Source: Rapana venosa
Taxonomy: Eukaryota; Mollusca; Gastropoda; Neogastropoda; Muricidae
Direction: 5' to 3'
Assembly: GCA_028751875.1 (NCBI GenBank)
Contig: CM054141.1
Span: 71,311,467 to 71,375,466, forward strand
Length of the DNA: 64,000 bases
The position numbers were made by a program, and so were the translations under genes. This document shows, in pieces, positions 21,851 through 32,700 of the stretch. Under the pieces are notes generated by a model. The model saw nothing but the letters and a program-made list of their open reading frames with translations. It was not told the origin of the DNA and searched no databases. Numbering within the stretch: the first letter of the stretch is position 1; every line of letters starts with the position of its first letter.

Positions 21851-22114
21851 GGGACGGGATAGCTCAGTGGTCGGAGGCATCGCTTTCCCCAGCCCAAGTT
21901 AAGCAAACGTTTGGCGTGGTTACTAGTTGGATGGGTGACCGTTTGCGCGCCTTGGCTTCAGTACAGTTCCCCCAGCTGTAAATGGGTACCTGCCCTCTTT
22001 AGGGTCAGGGAAGGTAAAGCAGCGAGGGCTGCTGGCCCTAGAGAAGTGAGGTCTCTGACGCCTCGCTCCCCTACGACCTTATAGGTTATGAGACTCCTTT
22101 TCCTTTTTACCTTT
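21851..22114 (+). mobile_element. tRNA/5S rRNA-chimeric SINE, copy 1, inside the integrase
   Basis: It starts GGGACGGGATAGCTCAGTGG, a tRNA-type A box. From about 21895 to 21945 it reads AAGTTAAGC ... GGTTACTAGTTGGATGGG then TGACCG, the A-box/IE/C-box arrangement of 5S rRNA genes. A body follows, then a pyrimidine-rich TACCTTT-like tail. Compared with the other copies this one lacks an 8-base and a roughly 25-30-base stretch of the body (near 21980 and 22030). It sits in the integrase between the zinc-binding half and the core, in both array units. Confidence 0.8.
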
Positions 22115-22788
22115 CCTCTGAAGGTGGAGAGATAGGACCTACAATGTCGACAGCAATACGACGGAATGGTTCCTCAATCCTGGGCATGAACTGGAGAGGA
22201 ACACTGCACACCCGTCCTGCAGGTTCTGCCTTCTGACAAACATCACAGGAATGACAGTACTCCCTAACATCCTTAGATAATCCAGGCCAGTAAAACCTGT
22301 CTCACCTTCCACAAAGTACGATTTCTGCCACAATGACCAGCAAGTAAACCATCATAAGCATACTGCAAAACAATGTCCCTAAAACAAGTAGGCAAAACAA
22401 TCTGGTCAGAGAACTTCCCAGAGCAGACAGTTGAACCAGGAAAGAAACGTCGATACAGAACATCATCAAACACAACATATAGCCAACTATCTCCGCCAAA
22501 ATGACGAACATCCCCTAAAACAGCCAGCTGAAACGACTTCTGCAATGACAAATCTTCCTTCTGACATTTCTTCAACTCCTCTGGATACAGGGACAGACAA
22601 TCAGCAACTGGCAATGGTTTCAGAGCAGACATTTCCTTCTTCTTCATACTCCTTGTGACCGCAACAAAAGCAGACTGAAAATTCCCTACAAGTCCAGGAA
22701 CAAAATGATCAGACCCACCAGGAACAGTTTTCCCTCGGATACGCCCAATGATTATATCTACAACAGGATCATCCATTGGACACAGCAT
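22115..22788 (-). pseudogene. Integrase zinc-binding and early core of unit 1, with upstream protease-like end
   Basis: The 171-residue minus-strand frame from 22788 opens with DDPVVDIIIGRIRG, like the stretch after the protease in related elements. It continues through a spacer (VAVTRSMKKKEMSAL) to ELKKCQKEDLSLQKSFQL and VLQYAYDGLLAGHCGRNRTL, the HHCC-type zinc-binding region. A second frame (22333-22139) continues into the region of the conserved pair of cysteines and the PL-x-MP motif. The frame near 22115-22165 gives VDIVGPISPPSE, holding the first Asp of the DDE core. The SINE then interrupts it. Integrase would insert the cDNA into the genome. Confidence 0.8.
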
Positions 22789-23107
22789 TCAAGTTGACCT
22801 GAAAGTAAGGGATTGAACTTTAACAGAAGCAACATCATAGACGTCCATGTGACCAAAACACTTCACCCACTGTTTCGTGCCTGTAAATTGATCTGGATGA
22901 ACCAAATCCTCTTTACACCTGCAGTGGTAGCGCCATCATTTTCTGACTGTGACTTTCACACCGTTGACAAAACCCTCTGGGCAAATCCAAATCAGACAGA
23001 TCCAGTGAACTCTTTATTAGCGAAAAAACAGAATAGCAGTCATACCTTTTTAAGTGAGTCATTTGTTTTTGGGAAGGTGTATCAGCAGCACCTCCCTATT
23101 TGTCCAG
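22789..23107 (-). pseudogene. Protease-like linker of unit 1
   Basis: A frame on the minus strand near 22800-22930 reads QWVKCFGHMDVYDVASVKVQ. A protease would be expected between the CCHC knuckle and the integrase, but I see no clear D[ST]G active-site triad, so the assignment rests on position. The frame runs into a stop 5 bases before the integrase-side frame. Confidence 0.35.
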
Positions 23108-24229
23108 AGTTTGAGTACCTGACCTGAAACTGGGACAAGAGCTAGCAATATGTCCTCTACCCCCACAACGCCAACAATCTATACTATCTGGATTGTGCGT
23201 ACTACCCCTGCCCGTAAAGAATTTGCACCTCTGGCACCACCAACCCCCCTCCCAAAAGAAACCCCCCTTTTGACTTCTTGGTTAGGAAAAGGGTATCTAG
23301 GGATGGGCTGGTTTTGGGGAACCCCACTACCCCCTCCCCTCTGATTCCCAGGGTGGGATGGGATGGACTTACTATGGACAGGAGCAGCGACGTTGGACAC
23401 CAGGGGTGGATCAGTAAGAAGCTTGGTGGGATGCGCCAGTCGGTAACTTTCAGCAGCATCAAGTATCTCACGTGAGGTGGCAAGCTTGCGTTCTCTTAAA
23501 AACACAGTAAGGTCCTTTGAAACACATGCATACAATTGTTCACAAAGTACAAGATCATATAAAGCATCAAACGTTTTTTACACTCAGACAATTCCAACCA
23601 TCTATTTAGTAGATGTGATTGGCGAGTTCCGAATGATTTGAATCCCTCACCTTGCTTGGGCCTGCAGGCTCTAAATTTTTATCTAAATTCCTCAGCTGTA
23701 CACTGAAACTTAGCTAAGAGGAAGTCCTTCAGTGTTTGGTAGTCTATAGGACTAGTAGCACAGAGTCCATGATAAAGACTCAAAGCCTGACCATCTAACA
23801 CTGCACTCAAGAGTACAGGCCAGTGTTGTGGATCCCAGTTAAGAGCAGTAGCATGAGCCTCAAACCTGTACAAGAAAGAGTCAATAGAGTCAGTAGCTTC
23901 CTTGAAAGTAGGTAATTTGGGATAGTTATATAATAATAATAATAATATATGGAATTTATATAGCGCTGAATCTTGTAAAAAACAAACAAATCGAAGCACT
24001 TGCACTCAATCATTTACAGGCATGCAACTCTATATGGCCTAGGGTGAGACACAGAATCCTTACCCTGCTGAGAATCAGAACTAGACTGCAACTTCAGTTT
24101 TTCAATTTCTAGTATCTGACGTTCAAATTCAGTCTGAGCCTTTTCTTTTTCCAGCTGGAGTTCAAGTTAAGCTTGTTTTACATCTCTTTCCATCATTTCT
24201 TTGATTTTGAGCTTTTCTAACTCAGTTTG
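23108..24229 (-). pseudogene. Gag of unit 1 with CCHC zinc knuckle and N-terminal coiled coil
   Basis: Minus strand, in order: an acidic/basic coiled-coil stretch (about 24229-24070; ELEKLKIKEMMERD, LQLEKEKAQTEFE). After an L2-tail insertion comes a capsid-like frame (24005-23679) with PKLPTFKEATDSIDSFLYRF and WPVLLSAVLDGQALSLYHGL. A second capsid frame (23535-23179) has VFLRERKLATSREILDAAES and then a Pro/Gly/Arg-rich stretch. A CX2CX4HX4C knuckle (C at 23172, reading CWRCGGRGHIASSC) closes it near 23130. This would package the element RNA. Frames change at about 23640 and 23180. In unit 2 nearly all of it is deleted. Confidence 0.75.
23931..24032 (-). mobile_element. 5'-truncated L2-type 3' end inserted in gag
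   Basis: About 100 bp whose reverse complement matches the 3' end of the L2-like LINE at 11650-11770 (GCATGCCTGTAAATGATTGA..., CAGCGCTATATAAATTCCAT, then (ATT)n). It is flanked by TATATA-like bases on both sides that may be a short target-site duplication. It interrupts the gag coding region of unit 1. Confidence 0.7.
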
Positions 24230-25741
24230 TCTCTCCCTTTCTCCCTTTTCTTTTTTGTTTGTTTGTTTGTTTGGGAGGGTGTTTTTGTCTTTTTTTGTTT
24301 TTTGTTTGTTTGTTTTGGGGTGGGTTTTTTGTTTTGTTTTTTGAGGGGGGGGGTTTCTGGGGGTTTTTTTTGTCTTTTGCTCGTCCGGGGTTGTTTGTTT
24401 GTTTGTTTGTTTTTTCATTTTCTCTCTTTCTCTTTTAAAAAAGTTTTTCCCTTTGCTTCTACTGTTTGAAAATATGAGTACTGAGTGCATTTTCAAATGT
24501 GACCCCACGGGCGGGGACTGGATGTAAAAAAGCACATGAGTACTTATTCATTATCCTGGAAAAAAATAATTTGTTTCTATTACATTCAATGTGTAGATGT
24601 TCTTTTTATGACTTTATTGGCTTTTTTCCCCCTCTGTTTTATGTGAGTGTATGGGTATTGCACTTATTTTATTATCATGACATTCAACTTGTATGAGTAT
24701 AATCAAAAAGTGTTTGTGTTGATCGTGTGCTATATGAGTATTACATATTTAGTATTATCCCTGAAACACCCCCCCCCCCCACCCCACCCACACACCAAAT
24801 CACACACACACACCACACACACCACACCACACACCACACACACAACATACATACATACATACACACACTCACTCACTCACTCACTCACTCATATTCTCTC
24901 CCTCAATGACTGTATAGGTTTAGATTTCTTCTTGTTTTGTTTCTTGTTTTTATTGTGTGGATGTATGGGAATTAAAATTATTTCATTATCATGACATATA
25001 ATTTGAAACGAATATAATCTAAAATGAGTGTTGATGGGATGCATACTGTTTTGGGAATTATATATTGGATATTATCTCTGAAATACACACACACACTCTC
25101 TCTGTCTCTCTGTCTCTCTCTCTCACCTTTTATCGTCTTGCTTATAGTTATAGTGTATCCTGATGAAGGATTCATATTTTATATTTTCAATACTTTATTG
25201 GACTTGCCACTGTACTTAAGTTTTAATGAGTGCCCTATTTCAATATCTTATAGTTATGTGTAACAAGTATGTGTACCATTTGACAATGTGTAGATGTTTA
25301 TCTTTATGACTTATTAAGTTTGGTTGTGTTATTTTTCTTGGCTCTGTTGTTGTTCTTGTTCTTCTTGTTGTTGTTTGTCTGTTTTTCTCTTTTACTATCA
25401 TCTTTTTTTGGTTTTGTTTTTCCTTCTCTTTTGTTTGTTTGTTTGTTTTGGTTAGGGTTTTTTGGGGGTGGGGGTGGGGTATTTTTAGGGTTTTCTTTTA
25501 TTTGCTTGCTTTGGGGGGCGGGTTGTTGGGGAGAGCTGTTTTGAAAAGGGTTATTTCCCCTTGTTTTTATTGTGAGACTGTATAAGTATTGGGTTATTAT
25601 TATTAAGGTGTATCCCTAATGGGCGGGGACTGGGTGTAAAAAAGCACATGTGTGCTTATTCATTATCCTGAAATAAAAGAATTTGTCATTGTCATTGTCA
25701 TTGTCATTGTCTCTCCTCTCTCTCCTTTTCTCTCTCCTTTT
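24230..25741. repeat. Leader repeats of unit 1: two related 1.1-kb blocks with simple repeats
   Basis: The phrase GCGGGGACTGG-TGTAAAAAAGCACATG followed by CTTATTCATTATCCTG occurs at 24509 and 25621, 1112 bp apart, so the leader holds two related blocks. Between them are (GTTT)n tracts (24255-24410 and 25430-25450), (CA)n/(CATA)n/(ACTC)n (24770-24895) and (CT)n (25095-25130). The second block ends in (TCATTG)n at 25685-25711, then CT-rich sequence. This tail-like hexamer suggests the phrase is the 3' end of a retroelement. No coding sequence is believable here; the T-rich frames are artefacts of composition. Confidence 0.65.
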
Positions 25742-26792
25742 CTCCCCCTTTTCTAAATACCATAACTTTTGTTTTATCTATGTTTACATCTAACTTTATC
25801 TTATTACAGCAAGTTTTTACAACATTTAACTGATTCTGAAGACCACTCGGTGTTGTTGATATCAATGCCACATCATCTGCAAATAACAAGATGAATAATT
25901 CCATAATATCTGGAAATAACTGTACCCCATGTTTACCCCTTTCGTTAATTTGATCTGCTAACTGGTTTACAAATAGTGAAAACAGTGTCGGGCTAAGAAC
26001 ACAGCCTTGCCTTACCCCAATGGGACAATCAAACATTTCGGTTAATTCAAAATTTGCTCGAACGCATGATTTTAATGACCTGTACATAGCTTGTAGTGCA
26101 GCAAAGAATTTACCCTGTACACCTTGATCTTGAATGCACTGCATGAGTTTGTTATGCTGAACAGAATCAAAGGCTTTTCTGAAATCTACAAAAGCAACAT
26201 AGAGTTTTCTTCCTTTTTTGTTTATTTGGCTCTGAATAACTGCATATAGTGTAAATATTTGATCAACTGTTGAATATTTTCTTCGAAATCCTGCTTGACA
26301 TTCTGAAATTAAGTTGTTGCTCTCTAACCAAGTGTATAGTCGTGTATTAAGTATTGAAGTATAGCATTTGGATATAATACTTAAGAGAGATATTCCCCTG
26401 TAGTTATCTACATCATTTAGGTTTCCTTTTTTATGCAATGGTATAATTATGGCTTTTGACCATTCCTCTGGGTAAATACCTCGTTCAAAAATAACATTAA
26501 ATAATTTTGTTAGAAACATTACAATATTACTACCACCAGTCTGTAACATTTCAGCTAAAATGTCATCTATCCCACTAGCTTTACCCTTTTTTAGTTTACC
26601 TATTGCCTGAGCAACTTCTACTTCTAATATTTCTGTATTCAATGTATTATCTATTTCCTCTGTAGGTTCAAGTTCAATACCGTCATCCCTTTCAAGTTCT
26701 TCATTATTACCTTGGAAAACAGTTTTGAAATGTCTAAACCACTCATCTGTACTAATATTATTTACTACTTTTTTCTTGTTTGTACAACCCAT
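25704..26792 (-). CDS. Reverse transcriptase N-terminal and palm part of the twin-primed LINE
   Basis: An open 362-residue frame with RT motifs: GKASGIDDILAEML at 70-83, IIPLHKKGN near 117-124, QAGFRRKYSTVDQIF at 156-170, FVDFRKAFDSVQ at 201-212, PIGVRQGCVLSPTL at 257-270 and LLFADDVALI at 312-321 (FADD box intact). FRKGG lies at 346-350. The last 12 residues (Glu/Lys/Arg repeats) are read from the CT-rich target, not from the element. The first Met sits just after the inversion junction, so this is a 5'-truncated fragment and not a natural start. The frame is uninterrupted, which implies a young insertion. Confidence 0.85.
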   Translation of the reverse strand: MGCTNKKKVVNNISTDEWFRHFKTVFQGNNEELERDDGIELEPTEEIDNTLNTEILEVEVAQAIGKLKKGKASGIDDILAEMLQTGGSNIVMFLTKLFNVIFERGIYPEEWSKAIIIPLHKKGNLNDVDNYRGISLLSIISKCYTSILNTRLYTWLESNNLISECQAGFRRKYSTVDQIFTLYAVIQSQINKKGRKLYVAFVDFRKAFDSVQHNKLMQCIQDQGVQGKFFAALQAMYRSLKSCVRANFELTEMFDCPIGVRQGCVLSPTLFSLFVNQLADQINERGKHGVQLFPDIMELFILLFADDVALISTTPSGLQNQLNVVKTCCNKIKLDVNIDKTKVMVFRKGGEKEREKEREERQ

Positions 26793-26797
26793 TTTTC

Positions 26798-27836
26798 TTA
26801 GCTCATTTTTTGGGTAAACATGAGAAATGGTTCTATGATGGTAAGTGCTTAGAGGTAGTAAACAATTATTGCTATTTAGGGTTCAGGTTCACAACTATGA
26901 TCAGTGCGAAAAACGGTACACAGCATCTAGTAACAAAAGGGAAAAAGGCAGTAGTTCAGCTTAATAGAGTTTTTCGGAAATATAAAGAGATGACAGTAAA
27001 TACTTTTTTTTAACATTTTTGATAAAAAAATACAGCCAATATTGCTATATGCTGCTGAAGTATGGGGAATAAACCTGTTAGAACATATAGAAAAAGTCCA
27101 CATGATGGCATGCAAAAGGTTTTTAGGTGTACCAACCAAAACACCAAACAAAATGATATATGGAGATTTGTGTAGATATCCTCTCTATGTAAATTCATAC
27201 ATTGCCTGTATAAGATATTGGTTTAAATTACTACAAATGAATAATGAACGGTTACCATATAAGGCGTATCAAATGCTGTTGCAGCTAGATAATTCCGGAA
27301 AACAGTGTTGGGTTTCGAAAATAAGAGAAATCTTATGCTTAACTGGATTTAACATTGTTTGGTTGCAGCAGGGTGTTGGGGATGTGAAAAAGTTTCTCAG
27401 CATATTTAAACAGAGGCTCATCGATATGTTTATTCAAGAATGGTCAGGAACTATAAGAGATCGAGATAGATATCAACCATATAGATCATTTAAGACTATA
27501 TTCGTAAAAGAAAGTTATGTTCTAGATATGGAAAATTATTGCTTTCGTGTTGCCATCACGCAGTTGAGGTTTAATGTACTCCCACTTAATAACAATGTAC
27601 ATCGCTATAGCGAATCTATTCATGATAAATTCTGTCCATTTTGTAAAAATCAGATCGAAAATGAAAAACATTTTGTGTTATTTTGTGCTACGTTTGAAGA
27701 TTTAAGGGTCAAATTTCTAAAAGAGTCAAAAGAACTTCCTTTGCACATGTTACTTAGAGCCACTGATCCTATCCACAGATACAATTTATCTAGATTTGTG
27801 TTTCATGCAAGCAATAGGCGGAAGAAAATACTCTAA
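26798..27836 (+). CDS. C-terminal half of the same LINE protein, opposite strand
   Basis: Two plus-strand frames. The first (to 27013) holds GKHEKWFYDGKCLEVVNNYC and YLGFRFTTMI, and ends at a T-run frameshift near 27003-27010. The second (27042-27836, 264 residues) begins LYAAEVWGINLLEHIEKVHM, continues CKRFLGVPTKTPNKMIYGDL and RYPLYVNSYIACIRYWFKLL, and has a zinc-finger-like FCPFCKN...HFVLFC segment near residues 208-225. This is the thumb and C-terminal domain of the LINE reverse transcriptase. It completes the palm half that lies inverted to the left. Confidence 0.85.
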
Positions 27837-28560
27837 GTCTACAAGGTAATCAATCCTATGATGTACGTCTGTTAAACCACGTAAACATTTTCACCTTTGT
27901 TTATATTGCGTATTATCAAGAATTCGTGGCATAACATGATCATGATTTTCTGTATCTCCCCCTTTTATACTAATGTCTATGACTGATCATTTCAGTATAT
28001 GTGAAATGAAAACTGTGATTTGACAACTATCCTTAAAATTTGAACCGTAGTAGGTATGAGATGTATATGATTTTCAGTAACCAAATGATTGTAGTATATA
28101 GATTCTTTCTAATAAGTATTTCCTATTTTATTTTTCATATTGTATTGTGCCTAGGCCATGTCAATTAAATCATTTCAAGTTTCTCAGAAGTTTCTCATCT
28201 CTTCTCCTCTTCCAAACCATTCTTTTTATAAAATTGCTTCGATTGATTTTTACTCATTTGGATTTTTTTTTCTAAGATAGCTTCTTTCTTTATTTTATGT
28301 TGATTTTTGTTAGGTTTTTTTCTATTGTAATTTTCTTCTGTATTATGTTAAATTGTTACTGACATATTTTTTTTTATTGTTTTTATTTCTTTATATTGTG
28401 TGTATTTGTTGTTTTAATGTATAATTTCCATTATTTTGTTGAACTGTAAGTATTGGTTATTTTCCATGAATTATCATGAACTCGCGGACTGTTCATCTGA
28501 CCAAAAAGTATATGTGTCAAAGCCAATGATTTAAAAAATTTAGTCATTTCCTTTTCATCG
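27837..28560 (+). other. 3' UTR of the twin-primed LINE
   Basis: AT-rich sequence after the stop with no further gene. The 3' end is placed near 28560, where CT-rich sequence shared with unit 2 resumes; no long poly(A) is visible. The exact target-site duplication is hidden in low-complexity CT repeats. Confidence 0.5.
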
Positions 28561-29226
28561 TCCCTTCTCTCTCTCTCTCTCTCTTCTATCTCTCTCCTCT
28601 TTCCCTCATTCTTCTCATATTCTCACTCGTTCTCTAATGTCTAATTTCTCCCTTTCCTCACATGACCACATATTTTGATCAAAATTTCAGGCAGCATAAG
28701 AAAGGCCTAATTATGACCCTTGGACAGAACTTTTTCAAAATTGTCACACAATGACGAATATAAACACAACAACTCATAACCTCGAGAATAAATACAGGAA
28801 AATTGTAATAAAAAATTACAACTCAAAACCTAAACACTAAATATAACAGATTATTTTTTGAATATGTGATTAAAAAACCAACAATAATAGGTAAACTGTA
28901 TAACTTAACATTTAATTAAGCACAATTTCCTTTGAAAAATTATAATGAGGTCTGAAAAATTTTAAATATTAAATAAAATATTAAATTTAATCATATCAAA
29001 ATTCAAATTTTCAAATAAAGTCAAACTCATATAGGACAGAAATAGGTCATTAGAAAAAAAAAAATTACTTCTTTTAACTAACAACTTCTAATATAAAACA
29101 TTATGTGTACAATTTAAAACTTAACCCAAGAAAAGAAAGGTTCTAAAGAAACACTAAAGTAGTAATAAAACAACAGAAAGTAGAGCAGAAACAGCAACAA
29201 TTAGAAAGAAGAAAAGTAACTAATCC
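28561..29226. other. Distal 5' leader of unit 1
   Basis: CT-rich sequence (28561-28620) is followed by AT-rich sequence shared with unit 2 (43680-44390). I see no gene. It separates gag from the primer-binding site and is unusually long for a retroelement leader because of the insertions. Confidence 0.5.
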
Positions 29227-29238
29227 CTTATTCTGAGG

Positions 29239-29515
29239 TAGGTAAAGGTAACGGAGTCCCATAACCTATAAGGTCGTAGGGGAGCGAGGCATCAGAGACC
29301 TCACTTCTCTAGGGCCAGCATAATGAGGGCAGCGCCCATCTCCTCTCCCTCGCTGCTTTACCTTCCCTGACCCTAAAGATGGCAGGTACCCATTTACAGC
29401 TGGGTGAACTGGGGGAACTGTACTGAAGCCAAGGCGCGCAAACGGTCACCCATCCAACTGGTAACCACGCTCCACGCTGCTTAACTTGGCTGGGGGAAAG
29501 CGAGTGCTCGGACCA
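29239..29515 (-). mobile_element. tRNA/5S-chimeric SINE, copy 2, with 12-bp target-site duplication
   Basis: The minus-strand copy lacks the first 10-15 bases of the tRNA-like head but has the complete 5S-like block (around 29425-29480), the body and the TACCTTTACCTACC tail. CTTATTCTGAGG at 29227-29238 is repeated at 29516-29527, flanking it exactly. It retains both body segments that copy 1 has lost. The corresponding copy in unit 2 is at 44403-44678. Confidence 0.85.
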
Positions 29516-29731
29516 CTTATTCTGAGGAGAAATTTAAATAACCTCAGAAAGCCGTAAAACTGGAGACAGCAGTAACAAAAACAAAATAAACAATCATACA
29601 CCCCCAACAATCAAAAAAGATATTACTACTTTCTTACTCTGACACAGTCACATACAACCCATGGACTATGGAGAGGAAATCCTGAAAGAAAAAGAACTTG
29701 GAAAATAACTATAGAGTGAAAAAGAAATGTA

Positions 29732-29741
29732 GGGGTCACCA
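29732..29741 (-). promoter_or_regulatory. Primer-binding site of unit 1
   Basis: On the minus strand TGGTGACCCC begins one base after the end of LTR2 (...TTACA). TGG is the complement of the tRNA 3' CCA, as expected of a minus-strand primer site. An identical site precedes LTR3 at 44890-44899. I cannot name the tRNA with confidence. Confidence 0.65.
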
Positions 29742-29742
29742 A

Positions 29743-32700
29743 TGTAAAGGGGCGCAAACTGACTCCAGTCACATCAAATAGATAAGTTGAATAAAGGAAA
29801 ACAACAATCTCACAAAGGCGCATGTTCTTTCCACTCTACAGTCACATTCAAGATTTCAATTATATACTCTCATTTATTCTATTATTACATCAATCTGTCC
29901 CACAAATAATATTTTTCAATAATCAAAAGAAGCATTAATTATATATACATTCAATATTTACAATTAATTAAACCAAAACAGTTTCCAGTTCACTTCGTCC
30001 AGGTCAATACAATTTTATATTATTTTGTCACTAGGGAACTTTAGTCCATCAACTTCCTGCCTCTCTAGCACAATGAAGTTTAATTAATACCATTCACAAA
30101 GTTCTTGTAGACAAGACAGTTTTGAGCTCTCTGGCTCAGATAAACACAAATGTCTTTCCTTGTCCAATTCTGGCACACTATGTACAGAAAAAAACAACAA
30201 CACAGACTTGGCTGTAATTTTGCTACACACAATTTTTTTTAAATCACTGATGACCTCTCTTTGAAGGAAGTCCTTCACTGCTGATGTCTGCTCCAGCCCC
30301 CGCTTCCAACGCCGCCACACCTTAATCCCTCAGGTCGGGTGGGGTTGTCCTAGGGGACTGGACAGGACTGGGTCAGCTACTGGGATTCTCCCCAAGTGGG
30401 TCAGTACAGGGGCAAAATTAAAAGCCTACACAGATAGCAGAAAAGAACCCCCACTATAAGTACCCAGTATTCTCTTCTTCTTCAAGTGTCCGGTCTGGTC
30501 CTGCAGACATTCTGCAGACATTGACGATCATGGCTCTCCATTCTTCCCTGTTCTCGGTCCCTCTCATGAGCTCATTGTTGGTGCCCTCTTTATTTGTTGC
30601 GAATTTGTTTAAGCTGTCTGTGAATTTTGTGCGTTGTCTTCCTCTGCTCTTGTTTCCACAGATTTTGCCACTCCATAACAGTTTCTCTAGTCCTCAGCCC
30701 TGATTATATGGCCGAAAAATTTGAGCTGTCTTTCTCTGATGGTGTTGAGAAGGGATCTCTTGTACCCAGCCATTTCCATTACTTCTGCATTAGTTTTTTT
30801 TGTCCATGAGATTTTCATGATTCCCCAGATGAACCACATTTCCACTGCTTCTAGTCGCTGTTCTGTGTCCTTGGCTAGGGTCCAGCACTCACATCCGTAC
30901 AGAAGAATGGACCATACGTAGGCTCTCAAAACATGTATCTTTGTCTTGAGGCTTATCTTACTGTTGGTAAAAATGCATTTCATGTTGTTAAAAGTTGCCT
31001 TAGAAATTTACCGATTCTCTTCTTGATTTCTGTGTCACACTTGCCTCCAGGGTGATAGTACAACCAAGGTATTTAAAGGTGTTTACTTGTCTGATTCTCT
31101 CTCCTTTACAGGCTATGTTGCATTGTGGTATAAAAAGCTTTTTTCGAATCACCATGCATTCTGTCTTCTTTGCATTGAGCTGTAATCCTTTCTTTTCGCT
31201 TTCGTCTGTATTACGTTTGTAAAATCTTTTGCATTTTTCTTCAGAAGTCGGTGAAAAGGACGGTGTCATCTTCATAACTCAGTTGTTGATGTTGTGGCCA
31301 CCTACACTATATCCCTCATGATTTCTCAATATTTCGTAGAATTATTTCACTATAATACATTAAATAAATCAGGCGAGACACGCCAGCCCTGCCTTCACAC
31401 CCTACACCCGGCAGATGGTCTATATTGACTGATTCATATGTCCACTCAAATGCTGCCTCCTGTTTCCCATATAGGTTTCTGAGGACTTGAAAGATCTTTC
31501 CCGACGATGTATAACCCTGCCAGAAAATCAAACAATTCGGGAGTGTCCGTACTTTGTCGAACGCTTTTGAGTAGTCAATGAAGCAGAGTACAGTCTTTCT
31601 GACCTCGATGATTTCCATGAGAGTTTTCATGCAAATATTGTTATTTTCTGGTGCCTGTTGTCTGCCATGAATCCAAATTGCATTTCTGATAATTTCTGGA
31701 TGTATTATTTATTATCTCAACCACTTCATGAGTATTTCGTAAAAGAACATTGTGAGGTGACTCATCATGGCTGATTGTATGAAGTTGGTCACATTCACTG
31801 TACCCAGTTTTCTTAGGGATCGCAATGTAGAAGTACTTCTTCATTTATCTGTCAAAATCTCTCCTGTGTCCATATATATCGTTAAGTAGTTTGTGTCTGC
31901 CTTAATTCCCACTTCATCCAGGGCTGTTATCATTCAGATGGGAAAACATCTAGATCCTGGCGCTTACCACTTTCATTCTTGCTGAGGCATTCTCACTTCA
32001 TCTTCCATGATTATGTGGCCATCTTCGTTGCTACTATGAGGAGTTGATCCTCTGTCGTCGTGGTGATAACCTCCTTCGATGTAGTCTGACAGACCTGTTA
32101 ACAGAGATATCTCTTTTTTCCATGAGTAATATCTCCATCTCACACTTTATCAACCAGTTTTGCAGATGAATTTCTTCCCTGTCACATCTTTCTATTTTTT
32201 TCATGAATAAGGTTTGCTAGCAAAAGTTTGCATTCATTTACAATATCCTTGCACTTCATATTGATCCATACTTCCTTGGCTTCATAACATTTTTTTCTTA
32301 ACACGTTGTCGAGATCTTTATAAACTTCTTTTCATCTACTTTTGCCTTCTCCTGTTTTCGGTTAGTTTAAATTCTTGGAGCTCATCCACTTCATATGTTC
32401 CATTCTATTTATGACTGGTATATATTCTTATTCTTTTGCTGCCTCGCTATGCTGCTGATTCTAATCTTTCATCATCTGCATTTTCCCCTCTAAAGTGGTA
32501 GTTGACTAGCCATCGAATTTGTTTCCAACTTTGGACTTGTATTTTTCTTTGATTTCTTCGTCAAGTTTGTAGCATGTTCATTTGCAGTTTTGGTGTTCTT
32601 TTTTTCTTTTGACAACTTTTCAATTTAGTCGCATTGTCCCGATAACTGGGACATGATCACTTCCACAGTCCCTGTCATGCTGGTGCACCTGGCTTGGACT

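Larger units (their letters stand above)
25742..28560. mobile_element. Twin-primed LINE with inverted 5' half, unit 1 only
   Basis: The left part (25742-26797) codes on the minus strand for the front of a LINE reverse transcriptase. The right part (26798-27836) codes on the plus strand for the back of the same protein and is followed by a 3' UTR to about 28560. The two protein halves meet at FRKGG (left end of the inverted part) and FLGKHEKWFYDG (start of the direct part) with little or no loss. An inverted 5' segment next to a direct 3' segment is the hallmark of twin priming. The insert sits in a CT-rich tract; unit 2 has that tract uninterrupted at about 43675-43770. Confidence 0.85.

Noticed and set aside
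23150..23344. Plus-strand frame rich in Pro and Thr across gag
   Set aside because: It is the antisense of the Pro/Gly/Arg-rich part of gag.
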